A stretch of DNA of 64,000 bases, taken from positions 372,001 through 436,000 of the forward strand of contig NZ_BQHY01000002.1 in NCBI RefSeq assembly GCF_021602155.1, given 5' to 3'. Made by a program: the position numbers and the translations under genes. Of the stretch, positions 24,861 through 33,537 are shown in pieces. A model generated the notes under the pieces. The model had not been told where the DNA came from, ran no database searches, and saw only the letters and a list, made by a program, of their open reading frames with translations. The DNA is from Pseudomonas parakoreensis (GTDB taxonomy: Bacteria > Pseudomonadota > Gammaproteobacteria > Pseudomonadales > Pseudomonadaceae). The first letter of the stretch is position 1. The number at the start of each line of letters is the position of its first letter.

Positions 24861-26459
24861 TTAGAACGTGGCTTGAAGGTTGAAGTGCAGGCGCGATGCC
24901 TGCTTCGAGGTGTTCGGCCCTTCGAGTAGCGGGTAGCCCCAGTCGAGGCTGCCGGACAGCCATTTGCTGAGGCTGGCGCGGGTACCGAGGCCGACGCTGG
25001 CCAGGGCGTAACTGGCGTCCTGGTCCGGTAACTCGTCGCGCAGGTACAGTTGCGCGCCTTCGGCAAAGGCGTAGAAGCGCCATTCCTGCATCCAGTTGCC
25101 GGCGTATTTCGCCAGCGACGGCGTGCGCAGTTCCTGACTGAGCAGCACGCCGTCATCCCCGGTGCGTTCAGCGGCCAGATAGCCGCGCACCGAAGTGGCG
25201 CCGCCGGCGGAGAATTGTTCGTTGGAGACCAGTGGCCCCGACGCCAATTGGAAGGCGCCTTTGCTCGCGCTTTGCCAATCGTTGTCGAAGGTCCAGGTGA
25301 AGGTGCTGTCGCCCTTGACCACCGCGAAACTCGGGTTGGCGCGGTAGCGTTTGTAGTCGAAGTCTTCGTCAGAACTGCCGTAACCGAAGATGCTGCGGGT
25401 GGCCGCCACCAGGCTCAGGCCGAGGCCGAGCTGGCTCTTTTCGGTGTAACGGAAGCCGTTGTAGGCGAAGGTGAACGGCGCGTATTTCAACGGCACCTTG
25501 TCGCTCTCGCCGGACAGGGTCAGGCGCTCGTCGAAATCCTTGAAGTCGATGCCGGCCGACAGCGAGTTCGACCAGTTGCCGCTGGACGGCAACGTGTAGA
25601 TCGCCGACACGCCATAGGAGTGGCCCTTGCCCAACACGTTGCTGCCGCCGATGGTCGCGACATTGCTGTCGGACTGGTAACCGGAGAACTGCACGCTCCA
25701 GCGCTCGGTCAGCGGCGCGGTGTAGGACGCCGACCAGACCTTGGCGTTGTCGGTGTCCTGCGGCGCGGTGAAGTACGTCAGGTTGATGCTGTGGCCAAGC
25801 TGCCAGAGGTTGTTGTAGCCAAGGCTGGTCACGGCACGGAGCTTTTCGGTGTCGGCACTGTAGTCGTTGTTGAGGCCGACGCTGGCGCTCCACGGGTTCT
25901 GGTCTTCGACCTGCAAGTCGACGTCCATGGTCCCCGGGCGTTGGCCTTCGCGCACCAGCGGCATGACCTGGCGCCCCGGGGTTTTATTGAGCTGCGCCAG
26001 TTCGCCCTGAACCTTGGCGAAGTCCGGCACCTCGCCTTCTTTCAGCGCCGGGACGTTGTCGCGGATGTCCAGCGGTGAATAGTGTTTGGCGCCGACCACG
26101 CGCACCCGGCCGACCTTGGTTTCGCTGACTTGCAGGTAGACGATACCGTCAGCCACTGCTTGCTCCGGCAACTCGACGAACACCGATTGGTAGCCGCGCT
26201 CCTGATAAGCCTTTTGCAGGGCATCGCGGGCGCCTTCGATGTCAGTCATGGCTTTTTGCGGGCCGAGAAACGGGTACACCGCCTCTTCGATCGCCCGCGC
26301 GTCGAGCACGGTGTTGCCGCGCACGAAGTATTCGTTGACGTCCACCAGACGCTGCGGCGCGGCATTTTCGGCAGCCTCTTCGGCGAATGCCGGTTGCGCG
26401 CCGACCGTCACCAGCAGCCAGCCCCACAGCGCCAGCCGTGACGTGAAAATCTGATCCAC
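24861..26459 (-). CDS. TpsB-type outer-membrane translocator (ShlB/FhaC/HecB family)
   Basis: A 532-aa two-partner-secretion transporter. Signal peptide residues 1-26 (LALWGWLLVTVGAQPAFAEE), POTRA-type periplasmic domain about 36-125 (YFVRGNTVLDARAIEEAVYP), then a 16-strand barrel with the conserved VSVGLNNDYSAD-like and LGLGLSLVAATRS segments and a terminal Phe (NLQATF). It exports a TpsA exoprotein. The gene order resembles P. aeruginosa pdtB with its exbB2/exbD2 neighbours (from memory). No TpsA gene is adjacent here, so the cargo must be elsewhere or lost. Confidence 0.9.
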   Translation of the reverse strand: MDQIFTSRLALWGWLLVTVGAQPAFAEEAAENAAPQRLVDVNEYFVRGNTVLDARAIEEAVYPFLGPQKAMTDIEGARDALQKAYQERGYQSVFVELPEQAVADGIVYLQVSETKVGRVRVVGAKHYSPLDIRDNVPALKEGEVPDFAKVQGELAQLNKTPGRQVMPLVREGQRPGTMDVDLQVEDQNPWSASVGLNNDYSADTEKLRAVTSLGYNNLWQLGHSINLTYFTAPQDTDNAKVWSASYTAPLTERWSVQFSGYQSDSNVATIGGSNVLGKGHSYGVSAIYTLPSSGNWSNSLSAGIDFKDFDERLTLSGESDKVPLKYAPFTFAYNGFRYTEKSQLGLGLSLVAATRSIFGYGSSDEDFDYKRYRANPSFAVVKGDSTFTWTFDNDWQSASKGAFQLASGPLVSNEQFSAGGATSVRGYLAAERTGDDGVLLSQELRTPSLAKYAGNWMQEWRFYAFAEGAQLYLRDELPDQDASYALASVGLGTRASLSKWLSGSLDWGYPLLEGPNTSKQASRLHFNLQATF

Positions 26460-26516
26460 ACTACCCCCTGAATTCGCGATGACCTGTTGGCGCTGTCGCG
26501 CGCCTTGTGAATTGCG

Positions 26517-27128
26517 TCAGTTGCTGACTGTCGAGGCACCGCTGTGCTTGCCGAGCCAGGTGTGCAGCAGCGCGAAGTTCAAGGAGAACTCAGGCATTTG
26601 CAGCAAGGCACCGCAGAACACTTCGCCAATGATTTTTTGAATGAGCAGCACCGCACGCGGCTCGTTGAGCAGCGTGGCGATGTCGCGACTGAGGACGTTG
26701 AAGCTCCAGACTTTCTGGTTCAGGCCAAGACCGACGAACCAGCGGAACAGCAGGTTGTAATTGAGCTGTTCATACAGTTGCTGCTCGCTGGGCACCGAAT
26801 ACAGCAGTTGCAGGAGCAGGATGTGCATGACCGTTTGCGCGGGAATCAGCATGCCGGGCTCGGCATTGAGGTCATGCAGCAGGTCTTGGTGGGCCGCAAA
26901 CAAGTCGTCGATCTGCGGGCGCAGCAACACCAGCGAATGGCCTGGCGGAATGTAGCTGGAGACCTCTTTCAAGGCGCCCTGCCAGTCATCCTGCGACACG
27001 ATCCAGACCCACGGCGCACCGTAGCGATACACCGACACCGGCTTCTTGCGCGCCGCTTCGACGATCTTCGACAGGCGCTGATCGAGTTCCTGCATGCCCA
27101 CTTTCGAGTAGCGTTCCATAGTCCCCAT
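26517..27128 (-). CDS. Phd-like domain fused to IS5-type transposase N-terminal domain (PhdA-like)
   Basis: A 203-aa protein. Residues 4-55 look like a Phd/YefM antitoxin fold (MERYSKVGMQELDQRLSKIV, then PVSVYRYGAPWVWIVSQDDW). Residues 95-185 match the N-terminal DUF772 domain of IS5/InsH transposases, with the clear LNYNLLFRWFVGLGLNQKVW block. No DDE catalytic domain follows, and I see no inverted terminal repeats, so it is a domesticated gene rather than an IS. In P. aeruginosa the equivalent position next to pdtB holds PhdA, linked to biofilm DNA release (from memory). It is first in the operon, 57 nt before the TpsB gene. Confidence 0.82.
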   Translation of the reverse strand: MGTMERYSKVGMQELDQRLSKIVEAARKKPVSVYRYGAPWVWIVSQDDWQGALKEVSSYIPPGHSLVLLRPQIDDLFAAHQDLLHDLNAEPGMLIPAQTVMHILLLQLLYSVPSEQQLYEQLNYNLLFRWFVGLGLNQKVWSFNVLSRDIATLLNEPRAVLLIQKIIGEVFCGALLQMPEFSLNFALLHTWLGKHSGASTVSN

Positions 27129-27275
27129 TGCCTCACTCCCGGCGTCCCGCCTCGGCTTGTGAAAAGCGCCCCGTTGGGCCCCTCAAGCGCGTTACATAGG
27201 CATGACCGGACTGGCTATGTGCTACCGAACTTTTGTCATGAAAGCTTCATGCTGGAATTGATGGGAGAGCAAAAT

Positions 27276-27354
27276 CAAAAGATCGCAGCCTTCGGCAGCT
27301 CCTACACCGGGACTAGTAGACCCTGTAGGAGCTGCCGAAGGCTGCGATCTTTTG
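27276..27354. repeat. REP inverted repeat (TGTAGGAGCTGCC family)
   Basis: Arms CAAAAGATCGCAGCCTTCGG and complement, same family as 7699-7783. It lies between two minus-strand genes and ends 3 nt before the DSD1-like stop codon. Confidence 0.85.
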
Positions 27355-27356
27355 CT

Positions 27357-28640
27357 TCAGGAATAGACCGGCCAGGTATCGACGATCTTGCCGCCACGCA
27401 CCGCCAGCAGATCACCGAATTGCAGGAGAACGGCCTCAGTCTGGGTCGGGCGTAGAAAGACTTGATCTTCGACGGTCAGGCCCACCGCATTCGAACCGTT
27501 GACCATTTCCTGATTCGAACTACGCCCATACACCCCATTACTCTGCAAGCCGGCGGGCGATTCGAACTCGGCCATCCAGTTGCCGCCGTAAATGAAAAAG
27601 GTCTGACGCTGATTGACATCCCACCACGAGAAGAGCTTTGACTGTTCATTCAGCGCCGGGATGTTCACCGCGCCGGTGCTCTTCAACACCGGGGTGGCAA
27701 TGTAGGTCGCTGGCACGTGGTCAACCAGCGATGGCAGGTCGTAATGCGTCGGTTTGAGCATCGCCGTGCCCACCGACACCTCGGTGCTCAGTTTCTCGTT
27801 TTCGTGGATGCGGTAACTCGGGCTGCCGGCGGTGTTCAGGCACAAGTGGTCACTCCATAACGCCGGAAACTGCTGGCGGGCGAAATCCACGCAGCGCTGA
27901 TAAATCACCATCACCTTGGCGAACAGTTCCTCGGGCGAACCGAGTATTCCCGGCACGCCCATGCCCACAAACGGGTCATAACCCATGAACCCGGCGAACG
28001 CCAGGTGCTGCGGGTTGGCGCTGATCAACGCGAGCATCTGCCTCAACACATTCACATCACTGACCCCGCCGCGATGCAGGCCGACATCCAGCTCGATGTT
28101 GATGCGCATCCGTGCGCCCAATCCCTGCGCCAGCGCCAGGTATTGCTGCAGACGTTCGGGGTTGTCGATCAGCCATTGCAGTTGCTTCGCCGGGTCGAAC
28201 GGGCCTTTGTGGGTTTGATAGAACAGCTGTGCCGAACGCACCGGCAGCGGCTTGCCGAGCAGGATGTCGGACTGGGGAAACGTGACTGCGTCGTGATTGA
28301 GGAACGGCTGGTGAAACGACATGAGCTTTTGCGTCCCGGCCCGTTGCGCGATGTAGCTCAACAGCCCCGGTGACGGCAGCGACTTTTCCACCAGCCGCAA
28401 TTGCTTGCCGCCGCGTCGCACCGACTGCATGACCACGTCGATGTTGTGGTCGAGGCGATCCAGATCGATCAAAAGCACCGGACGCATTGGGCCGTGGTCT
28501 TTCAATTCTTTATTCAGGGCGCGGAAATACTCGCTGTACGGGTTGCCATGATCGCCCGGTCGCAACCAGGCACCGACTCCCAGCAATAAGGCGCCAACGC
28601 CCACGGTGCCCAGCATGAAATTGCGTCGATTGACCGCCAT
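27357..28640 (-). CDS. Tat-exported DSD1/D-threonine-aldolase-like PLP enzyme
   Basis: A 427-aa fold-III PLP enzyme of the alanine-racemase N-terminal/DSD1-like group. The N-terminus MAVNRRNFMLGTVGVGALLL is a twin-arginine signal, so it should fold in the cytoplasm and act in the periplasm. The PLP-lysine is probably in LVEKSLPSPG; MRINIELDVGLHRGGV and the C-terminal GNAVGLTVEDQVFLRP (metal/PLP region) fit the family. Substrates in the family include D-threonine, D-serine and hydroxy-aspartates; the actual one is unknown. Its ATG overlaps the stop of the FAD gene (TGATG), showing tight coupling. Confidence 0.82.
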   Translation of the reverse strand: MAVNRRNFMLGTVGVGALLLGVGAWLRPGDHGNPYSEYFRALNKELKDHGPMRPVLLIDLDRLDHNIDVVMQSVRRGGKQLRLVEKSLPSPGLLSYIAQRAGTQKLMSFHQPFLNHDAVTFPQSDILLGKPLPVRSAQLFYQTHKGPFDPAKQLQWLIDNPERLQQYLALAQGLGARMRINIELDVGLHRGGVSDVNVLRQMLALISANPQHLAFAGFMGYDPFVGMGVPGILGSPEELFAKVMVIYQRCVDFARQQFPALWSDHLCLNTAGSPSYRIHENEKLSTEVSVGTAMLKPTHYDLPSLVDHVPATYIATPVLKSTGAVNIPALNEQSKLFSWWDVNQRQTFFIYGGNWMAEFESPAGLQSNGVYGRSSNQEMVNGSNAVGLTVEDQVFLRPTQTEAVLLQFGDLLAVRGGKIVDTWPVYS

Positions 28641-30034
28641 CAGCTCACCCCCAGAATTGACGACAGATGCGCGTTGAGAAAACGTCCGCTGGGGTCCAGT
28701 GCCTGGCGTACGTCGACAAACTCGCGCCAGCGCGGGTACAGCGGTTGCAGGGTGCGCGCATTGAGCGTGTGCAATTTGCCCCAGTGCGGGCGACCGTTGT
28801 ACTTCCAGAAAATCGGTTCGATGGCGGCGAAGAAGTTGTGATGGTCCATCTGATAATGCTGGTGCACCGAGATCGAACAGCTGTCGCGGCCCTCGAACAT
28901 GCTCAGCGCAATGTCGTCGGCCTTGACGTAGCGGTACTCGATGGGAAACCAGGTGCGCAGGTCCTTGTCCTGAATCAGCTTGAGGATTTCGCGCAGGCAG
29001 GCCGGGCCGTATTCGGCGGGCACCGAGTACTCCATCTCGTTGAAGCGCACGGTGCGCACGTTGGCGTAGATGTCGAACGAGTCGCCGACCCGGTCATCGA
29101 AACTCGCCAGATGCCGCAAACTGTTGAGCAAGGAGGTACGCAGGCCGGGGAAATCACTGCCGTACTTGTCGATCTTCTCGATCAGGGTCACGAACTCGTT
29201 GCCACCCTCCTCCTCGGGCGGGATCGGCGGTGTGGCCGGGTCGCCGGTTTCGTTGAGGGCGATGGACAAGGCGTAGTCGGAATGGGTGACAACGAGCATT
29301 TCCCAGTGCTGGTTTTCGCGGGTGTTCTTGTCCAGATCTTCAAGCAGTTCTTCGGTCTTGGCGATCCACTGGGTTTCCCGCAGACGATACGCCGGACGGT
29401 TTTGCAAGCGGATTTTAGTGGCAACACCCAACGCGCCGAGGGATACCCGGGCAGCGTTGAATACATCCGGATGACGCTGGCTGTTGCAGTCCAATACTTC
29501 GCCACTGGCGGTCACCAGTTGCATCCCGCAGACGTGGGCCGAATAAGACTGAAAGGTCTTGCCGGTGCCATGGGTCGAAGTGGAAATGGCGCCGGCGAGG
29601 GTCTGGTAGTCGATGTCGGCCATGTTCTGCAGGGCCTGGCCGATGTCCTTGAGCGGCTTGCCCATACGCGACATCGGCGTGCCGGCGGCGAATTCGGCCT
29701 GCAGGGTTTTCGGGTCGTGATCGAGCAGACCGTTGAAGTAGCTCAGCGACAGCAACGTGCCGTCGGTGGGCACCAGCGCACTGAAGGAATGCGCCGAACC
29801 GACCGGACGAATCTTGCCCGGTGCCTGTTGGATGACTGCGGTCAATTCATCCAGATTCTTTGGCGCTACCCGCGCCGCCGGCAGGCAACTCTGCCCGCCC
29901 GACCAGTTGCGCCAGGGAATCAGCCGTGGCGCGCGCATCAACTGGCCCAGCGCCGGATTGGAAGCCAGCGCGCTGAACGCGCCGACGATACTTGCCCGTT
30001 GCAACAACTGACGGCGTGTCAGATCCATGCTCAT
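28640..30034 (-). CDS. Tat-exported FAD-dependent lactone oxidase-like dehydrogenase (ALO/GULO family)
   Basis: A 464-aa FAD-binding PCMH-type oxidoreductase. Twin-arginine signal LTRRQLLQRASIVGAFSALA. FAD domain about 50-225 with KIRPVGSAHSFSALVPTDGT and TLAGAISTSTHGTGK. The C-terminal D-arabinono-lactone-oxidase domain ends with the hallmark RPHWGKLHTL and LDPSGRFLNAHL. Relatives oxidise sugar lactones or sugar alcohols. The cytochrome gene 10 nt upstream suggests electrons pass to cytochrome c rather than to oxygen. First-in-class substrate cannot be deduced. Confidence 0.87.
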   Translation of the reverse strand: MSMDLTRRQLLQRASIVGAFSALASNPALGQLMRAPRLIPWRNWSGGQSCLPAARVAPKNLDELTAVIQQAPGKIRPVGSAHSFSALVPTDGTLLSLSYFNGLLDHDPKTLQAEFAAGTPMSRMGKPLKDIGQALQNMADIDYQTLAGAISTSTHGTGKTFQSYSAHVCGMQLVTASGEVLDCNSQRHPDVFNAARVSLGALGVATKIRLQNRPAYRLRETQWIAKTEELLEDLDKNTRENQHWEMLVVTHSDYALSIALNETGDPATPPIPPEEEGGNEFVTLIEKIDKYGSDFPGLRTSLLNSLRHLASFDDRVGDSFDIYANVRTVRFNEMEYSVPAEYGPACLREILKLIQDKDLRTWFPIEYRYVKADDIALSMFEGRDSCSISVHQHYQMDHHNFFAAIEPIFWKYNGRPHWGKLHTLNARTLQPLYPRWREFVDVRQALDPSGRFLNAHLSSILGVS

Positions 30035-30044
30035 GCGCGCGCCC

Positions 30045-30398
30045 TTATTGTGGGAGGGGCTGATCGGCCATGAAGCCGATCAGTTGCAGGAATTGTTCTT
30101 CCGAACACTCGACGCACTGGCCCATCGGCGGCATGCCGTTGTAGCCGTTGATGGCGTGATCAAGCAAGGTGTCGGTGCCCTGCTGCAGGCGTGGTTCCCA
30201 GGCCTTGCGGTCGCCGGTCAGCGGCGCGTTGGCGGCCGGGTTGGCGTGGCACAGCTGGCAGCTGTTGGCGTAGATCTGCGCCAGTGCCGGGTCGGAGGGC
30301 ATAGCGTTGTGGGTGGTCGCCGGCGGTGCGGCTTTTTCGCCGCAGCCGCACAGGGCGACAGACAGCGCCAGCATTAAAGTGAGTGGGATTGCCCGCAT
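30045..30398 (-). CDS. Cytochrome c5-like periplasmic cytochrome
   Basis: A 117-aa small cytochrome c. Hydrophobic signal residues 1-18, possibly lipidated at one of the cysteines in ALCGCG. Heme-binding motif CQLCH at 47-51, axial Met in NGMPPMG. The extra cysteines in PMGQCVECSEEQF are typical of the c5 subgroup. ATG 30398 was chosen because a signal peptide starts there; an upstream in-frame ATG adds a non-signal leader. It likely takes electrons from the FAD dehydrogenase encoded next. Confidence 0.87.
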   Translation of the reverse strand: MRAIPLTLMLALSVALCGCGEKAAPPATTHNAMPSDPALAQIYANSCQLCHANPAANAPLTGDRKAWEPRLQQGTDTLLDHAINGYNGMPPMGQCVECSEEQFLQLIGFMADQPLPQ

Positions 30399-30515
30399 AA
30401 CGATCCTCGCCTGGGTAGCGCTTTTTGTTGTGATCACACCTTAAGGCAGGCACGGCAGCGGGTTGAGGGCATTGCGGGACAACGAGGGGGGCAAACGGGG
30501 CCACACCGATGCCCT

Positions 30516-30602
30516 CTGTAGGAGCTGCCGCAGGCTGCGATCTTTTGATCTTGATCTTCAAAAGCAAAGTCAAAAGATCGCAGCCTGCGGCAGCTCCTAC
30601 AG
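30516..30602. repeat. REP inverted repeat (TGTAGGAGCTGCC family)
   Basis: Arms CTGTAGGAGCTGCCGCAGGC and its complement around an AT-rich centre. It occupies the middle of the 348-base divergent gap between the cytochrome gene and gapN; no gene is present there. Confidence 0.85.
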
Positions 30603-30746
30603 GGACTGGTGTGAGCATTGCGGCTCTACTCCGGGACTTGGCGTGACATTCGCGTGACATTCGCGGGTTTAAATTCCCGCGTATTCAGGCGTATAACCTG
30701 TACAGACTTTTGGATCTGCATACGGACATCAATACGGGGTAGCGAC

Positions 30747-32372
30747 ATGACCACAGCAAACATCCTTGGCAACCTGTTCCCTTCTGTCAGCGACATCCCG
30801 GAAAAATACCGCCTCGACGCTCAGGTCGAGCAACGCGAATACCTCGTCGATGGCCAACTGCGGCGCTGGGACGGCCCGCTGGCCACGGTACGCAGCCCTG
30901 TGTACCTGCACGGCGAGAATGGCGATGAACAAGTGATTCTCGGCAGCACCCCGCTGCTGGATGCCGACACCGCCCTCACCGCCCTCGACGCCGCCGTACG
31001 CGCGTACGATCGCGGTCAGGGCCTGTGGCCGACCATGCGCGTGGCCGAACGCATTCAGCACGTCGAAGCGTTCCTCGGCCGTATGCGTCAGCAGCGCGAA
31101 GCCGTGGTCAAATTGCTGATGTGGGAGATCGGCAAGAACCTCAAGGACTCGGAAAAAGAGTTCGACCGCACCTGCGACTACATCGTCGACACCATCAATG
31201 CACTGAAAGAACTCGACCGCCGCTCCAGCCGTTTCGAACTGGAACAGGACACTCTCGGCCAGATTCGTCGCGTGCCGCTCGGTGTCGCGCTGTGCATGGG
31301 CCCTTACAACTATCCGCTGAACGAAACCTTCACCACGCTGATCCCGGCGCTGATCATGGGCAACACCGTGGTGTTCAAACCGGCCAAGCTCGGCGTGCTG
31401 CTGATCCGCCCGTTGCTTGAAGCGTTCCGCGACAGCTTCCCCACCGGCGTGATCAACGTGATCTACGGCAGTGGCCGCGAGACTGTCAGCGCGCTGATGG
31501 CCAGCGGCAAGATCGATATCTTCGCCTTCATCGGCACCAACAAGGCCGCCAGCGACCTGAAAAAACTGCATCCGAAACCACACCGTTTGCGCGCCGCGCT
31601 GGGTCTGGATGCGAAGAATCCGGGCATCGTCCTGCCCGAAGTCGATCTGGACAACGCGGTCAGCGAAGCGGTCACCGGTTCGCTGTCGTTCAACGGCCAG
31701 CGCTGCACCGCGTTGAAGATCCTGTTTGTGCATGAGGATGTGGTCGACGCCTTCATCGAAAAATTCAACGCCAAACTCGCTACGCTGAAACCTGGCATGC
31801 CGTGGGACAGCGGCGTGGCACTGACCCCGCTGCCGGAGTCGGGCAAGGTCGACTACCTGCACGGTCTGGTGGCTGACGCGCAGAGCAAGGGCGCGCAAGT
31901 GGTCAACCCCAATGGTGGCGAGAGTCGAGAGTCGTTCTTCTACCCCGCCGTGCTATACCCGGTGACGCCGCAGATGCGCGTGTACAACGAAGAACAATTC
32001 GGCCCGGTGGTGCCGATCGTGCCGTACCGCCACCTCGATACCGTGATCGATTACGTGCTGGAATCGGACTTCGGTCAGCAACTGAGCCTGTTTGGTACCA
32101 ACCCGGTGGCGATCGGCCGACTGGTCGATACCTTCGCCAACCAGGTCGGGCGGATCAACCTCAACGCCCAGTGCCAGCGCGGCCCGGATACCTACCCGTT
32201 CAACGGGCGCAAGAACTCCGCCGAGGGCACGCTGTCGGTACACGATGCACTGCGGGTGTTTTCGATCCGCACACTGGTGGCAACCAAGTTCCAGGACAGC
32301 AACAAGGAGCTGATCAGCGAAATCATTCGCGGCCGCGATTCGAGCTTCCTGACCACCGACTACATCTTCTGA
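30747..32372 (+). CDS. gapN: NADP-dependent glyceraldehyde-3-phosphate dehydrogenase (aldehyde dehydrogenase type)
   Basis: A 541-aa aldehyde-dehydrogenase-superfamily enzyme of the GapN type. It oxidises glyceraldehyde 3-phosphate directly to 3-phosphoglycerate with NADP+ (non-phosphorylating). Coenzyme-binding region VPLGVALCMGPYNYPLNETF, glycine motif FIGTNKAASDL, catalytic Cys320 in FNGQRCTALK, and the late motif EEQFGPVVPIVPY are all visible. The ATG at 30747 follows GGGGTAGCG. It is followed within 14 nt by the FUSC gene, so probably co-transcribed. Family certain, exact substrate likely. Confidence 0.88.
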   Translation: MTTANILGNLFPSVSDIPEKYRLDAQVEQREYLVDGQLRRWDGPLATVRSPVYLHGENGDEQVILGSTPLLDADTALTALDAAVRAYDRGQGLWPTMRVAERIQHVEAFLGRMRQQREAVVKLLMWEIGKNLKDSEKEFDRTCDYIVDTINALKELDRRSSRFELEQDTLGQIRRVPLGVALCMGPYNYPLNETFTTLIPALIMGNTVVFKPAKLGVLLIRPLLEAFRDSFPTGVINVIYGSGRETVSALMASGKIDIFAFIGTNKAASDLKKLHPKPHRLRAALGLDAKNPGIVLPEVDLDNAVSEAVTGSLSFNGQRCTALKILFVHEDVVDAFIEKFNAKLATLKPGMPWDSGVALTPLPESGKVDYLHGLVADAQSKGAQVVNPNGGESRESFFYPAVLYPVTPQMRVYNEEQFGPVVPIVPYRHLDTVIDYVLESDFGQQLSLFGTNPVAIGRLVDTFANQVGRINLNAQCQRGPDTYPFNGRKNSAEGTLSVHDALRVFSIRTLVATKFQDSNKELISEIIRGRDSSFLTTDYIF

Positions 32373-32385
32373 CGAGGACCTTGCA

Positions 32386-33459
32386 CTGAGTACATTCAGC
32401 ACCCACCGACTGCCACCGCTGCTGCGGCGAATCCTGCGTCCGTTGCTGGACCCGTACCGCCGCTACCGGCATGCCCGGCTGATCCACGCGGTACGGGTCG
32501 CGTTGGGGCTGCTGGCGACCATCCTGCTGACCACCGGCATCAACCTGCCCCATGGCGAATGGGCGTCGGTGACCATGCTGGTGGTGATCGGCGGCTTGCA
32601 GCATCACGGCAACATTGGCAAAAAAGCCGCCGAACGCGCCACCGGCACCCTGATCGGTGCCGGCGTCGGACTGGTGCTGGTGGCGCAACAGGCATGGCTG
32701 GGCCTGCCATGGCTGACCTACTTTGCCATGGCGGTGGTCTGCGGATTCTTCTCCTATCACGCGATCGGCAAAGGCGGATACACCGCCCTGCTCTCGGCGA
32801 TTACCGTCTTCATCGTTGCCGGTCATGGCGACAACCCGATCACCGACGGCTTGTGGCGCGGGGTCGACATCCTGATCGGCATCGCCCTGGCCCTCGCATT
32901 TTCCTTCGCCCTGCCGCTGTACGCGGTGTATTCGTGGCGCTACAACCTGGCCGATGCCCTGCGCGACTGCGCCACGTTGTACGGGCGAATCATCAGCGGC
33001 CAACCGGTCAGCGCCGATGAACACCTGAAGCTGATGGGCAGGGTGACCGCGGTGATGGTGCAACTGCGCTCGCTGATGCCTTCGGTGTCCAAGGAAGTGA
33101 AAATTTCCATGACCGAACTGGACGCGATTCAACGCAACCTGCGCATGTGCGTCAGCACGCTGGAAATCCTCGGCAACACCCGCCCGGATGCGAACGACCC
33201 CGACGCCATGGCGCACCTGCAATCGGCACTGCGGGCCGAGCACCGGGTGATCCGCGTGCAACTGATCGGCATGGCCCGGACCTTGAAATCCGGCGCCACG
33301 CAGCGCCTGCAGCGCCCGCTGGAGTTGCCGGACGCCAGTCTCGACACTCCGGTCTACAGCACGCTGGACGGTTACCGGTTGCTGACCCGACAACTGGCCG
33401 CGAACATTGGTGAACTGCGCCAACGCCTGGCGATGACGGCGCCGCGCTGGAACATCTGA
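32386..33459 (+). CDS. FUSC-family membrane protein (YccS/aromatic-acid exporter type)
   Basis: A 357-aa inner-membrane protein with an N-terminal block of about six hydrophobic helices (VALGLLATILLTTGINLP, GEWASVTMLVVIGGLQHHGN, TLIGAGVGLVLVA). A cytoplasmic helical tail without membrane segments follows. This is the FUSC/PET half-unit architecture of efflux proteins. No ATG is available: I propose CTG 32386 (LSTFSTHRLPPLLRR), which has GAGGA 7 nt upstream. The next option, TTG 32443, lacks a ribosome site. Substrate unknown. Pairs with gapN by position only. Confidence 0.78.
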   Translation: MSTFSTHRLPPLLRRILRPLLDPYRRYRHARLIHAVRVALGLLATILLTTGINLPHGEWASVTMLVVIGGLQHHGNIGKKAAERATGTLIGAGVGLVLVAQQAWLGLPWLTYFAMAVVCGFFSYHAIGKGGYTALLSAITVFIVAGHGDNPITDGLWRGVDILIGIALALAFSFALPLYAVYSWRYNLADALRDCATLYGRIISGQPVSADEHLKLMGRVTAVMVQLRSLMPSVSKEVKISMTELDAIQRNLRMCVSTLEILGNTRPDANDPDAMAHLQSALRAEHRVIRVQLIGMARTLKSGATQRLQRPLELPDASLDTPVYSTLDGYRLLTRQLAANIGELRQRLAMTAPRWNI

Positions 33460-33537
33460 ATCAGCGGAAAAATCCGTGTAACAAAGCGGACACCATCACT
33501 ACAATGCGCCCACAACGGATGTGACATGGACGCATAA

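Noticed and set aside
23064-24929. 621-codon open frame opposite the ExbB fusion gene
   Set aside because: Antisense shadow with no ribosome site and His/Arg-rich low-complexity translation; the minus strand encodes clear domains.
26517-27128. Intact insertion sequence because of the transposase-like block
   Set aside because: Only the N-terminal DUF772 domain is present, there is no DDE domain, no terminal inverted repeats and no target duplication, and the gene sits in an ordered operon.
651-30602. CRISPR array suggested by recurring repeats
   Set aside because: The repeats are long inverted pairs scattered kilobases apart, not short direct repeats with regular spacers, and no cas genes are present.
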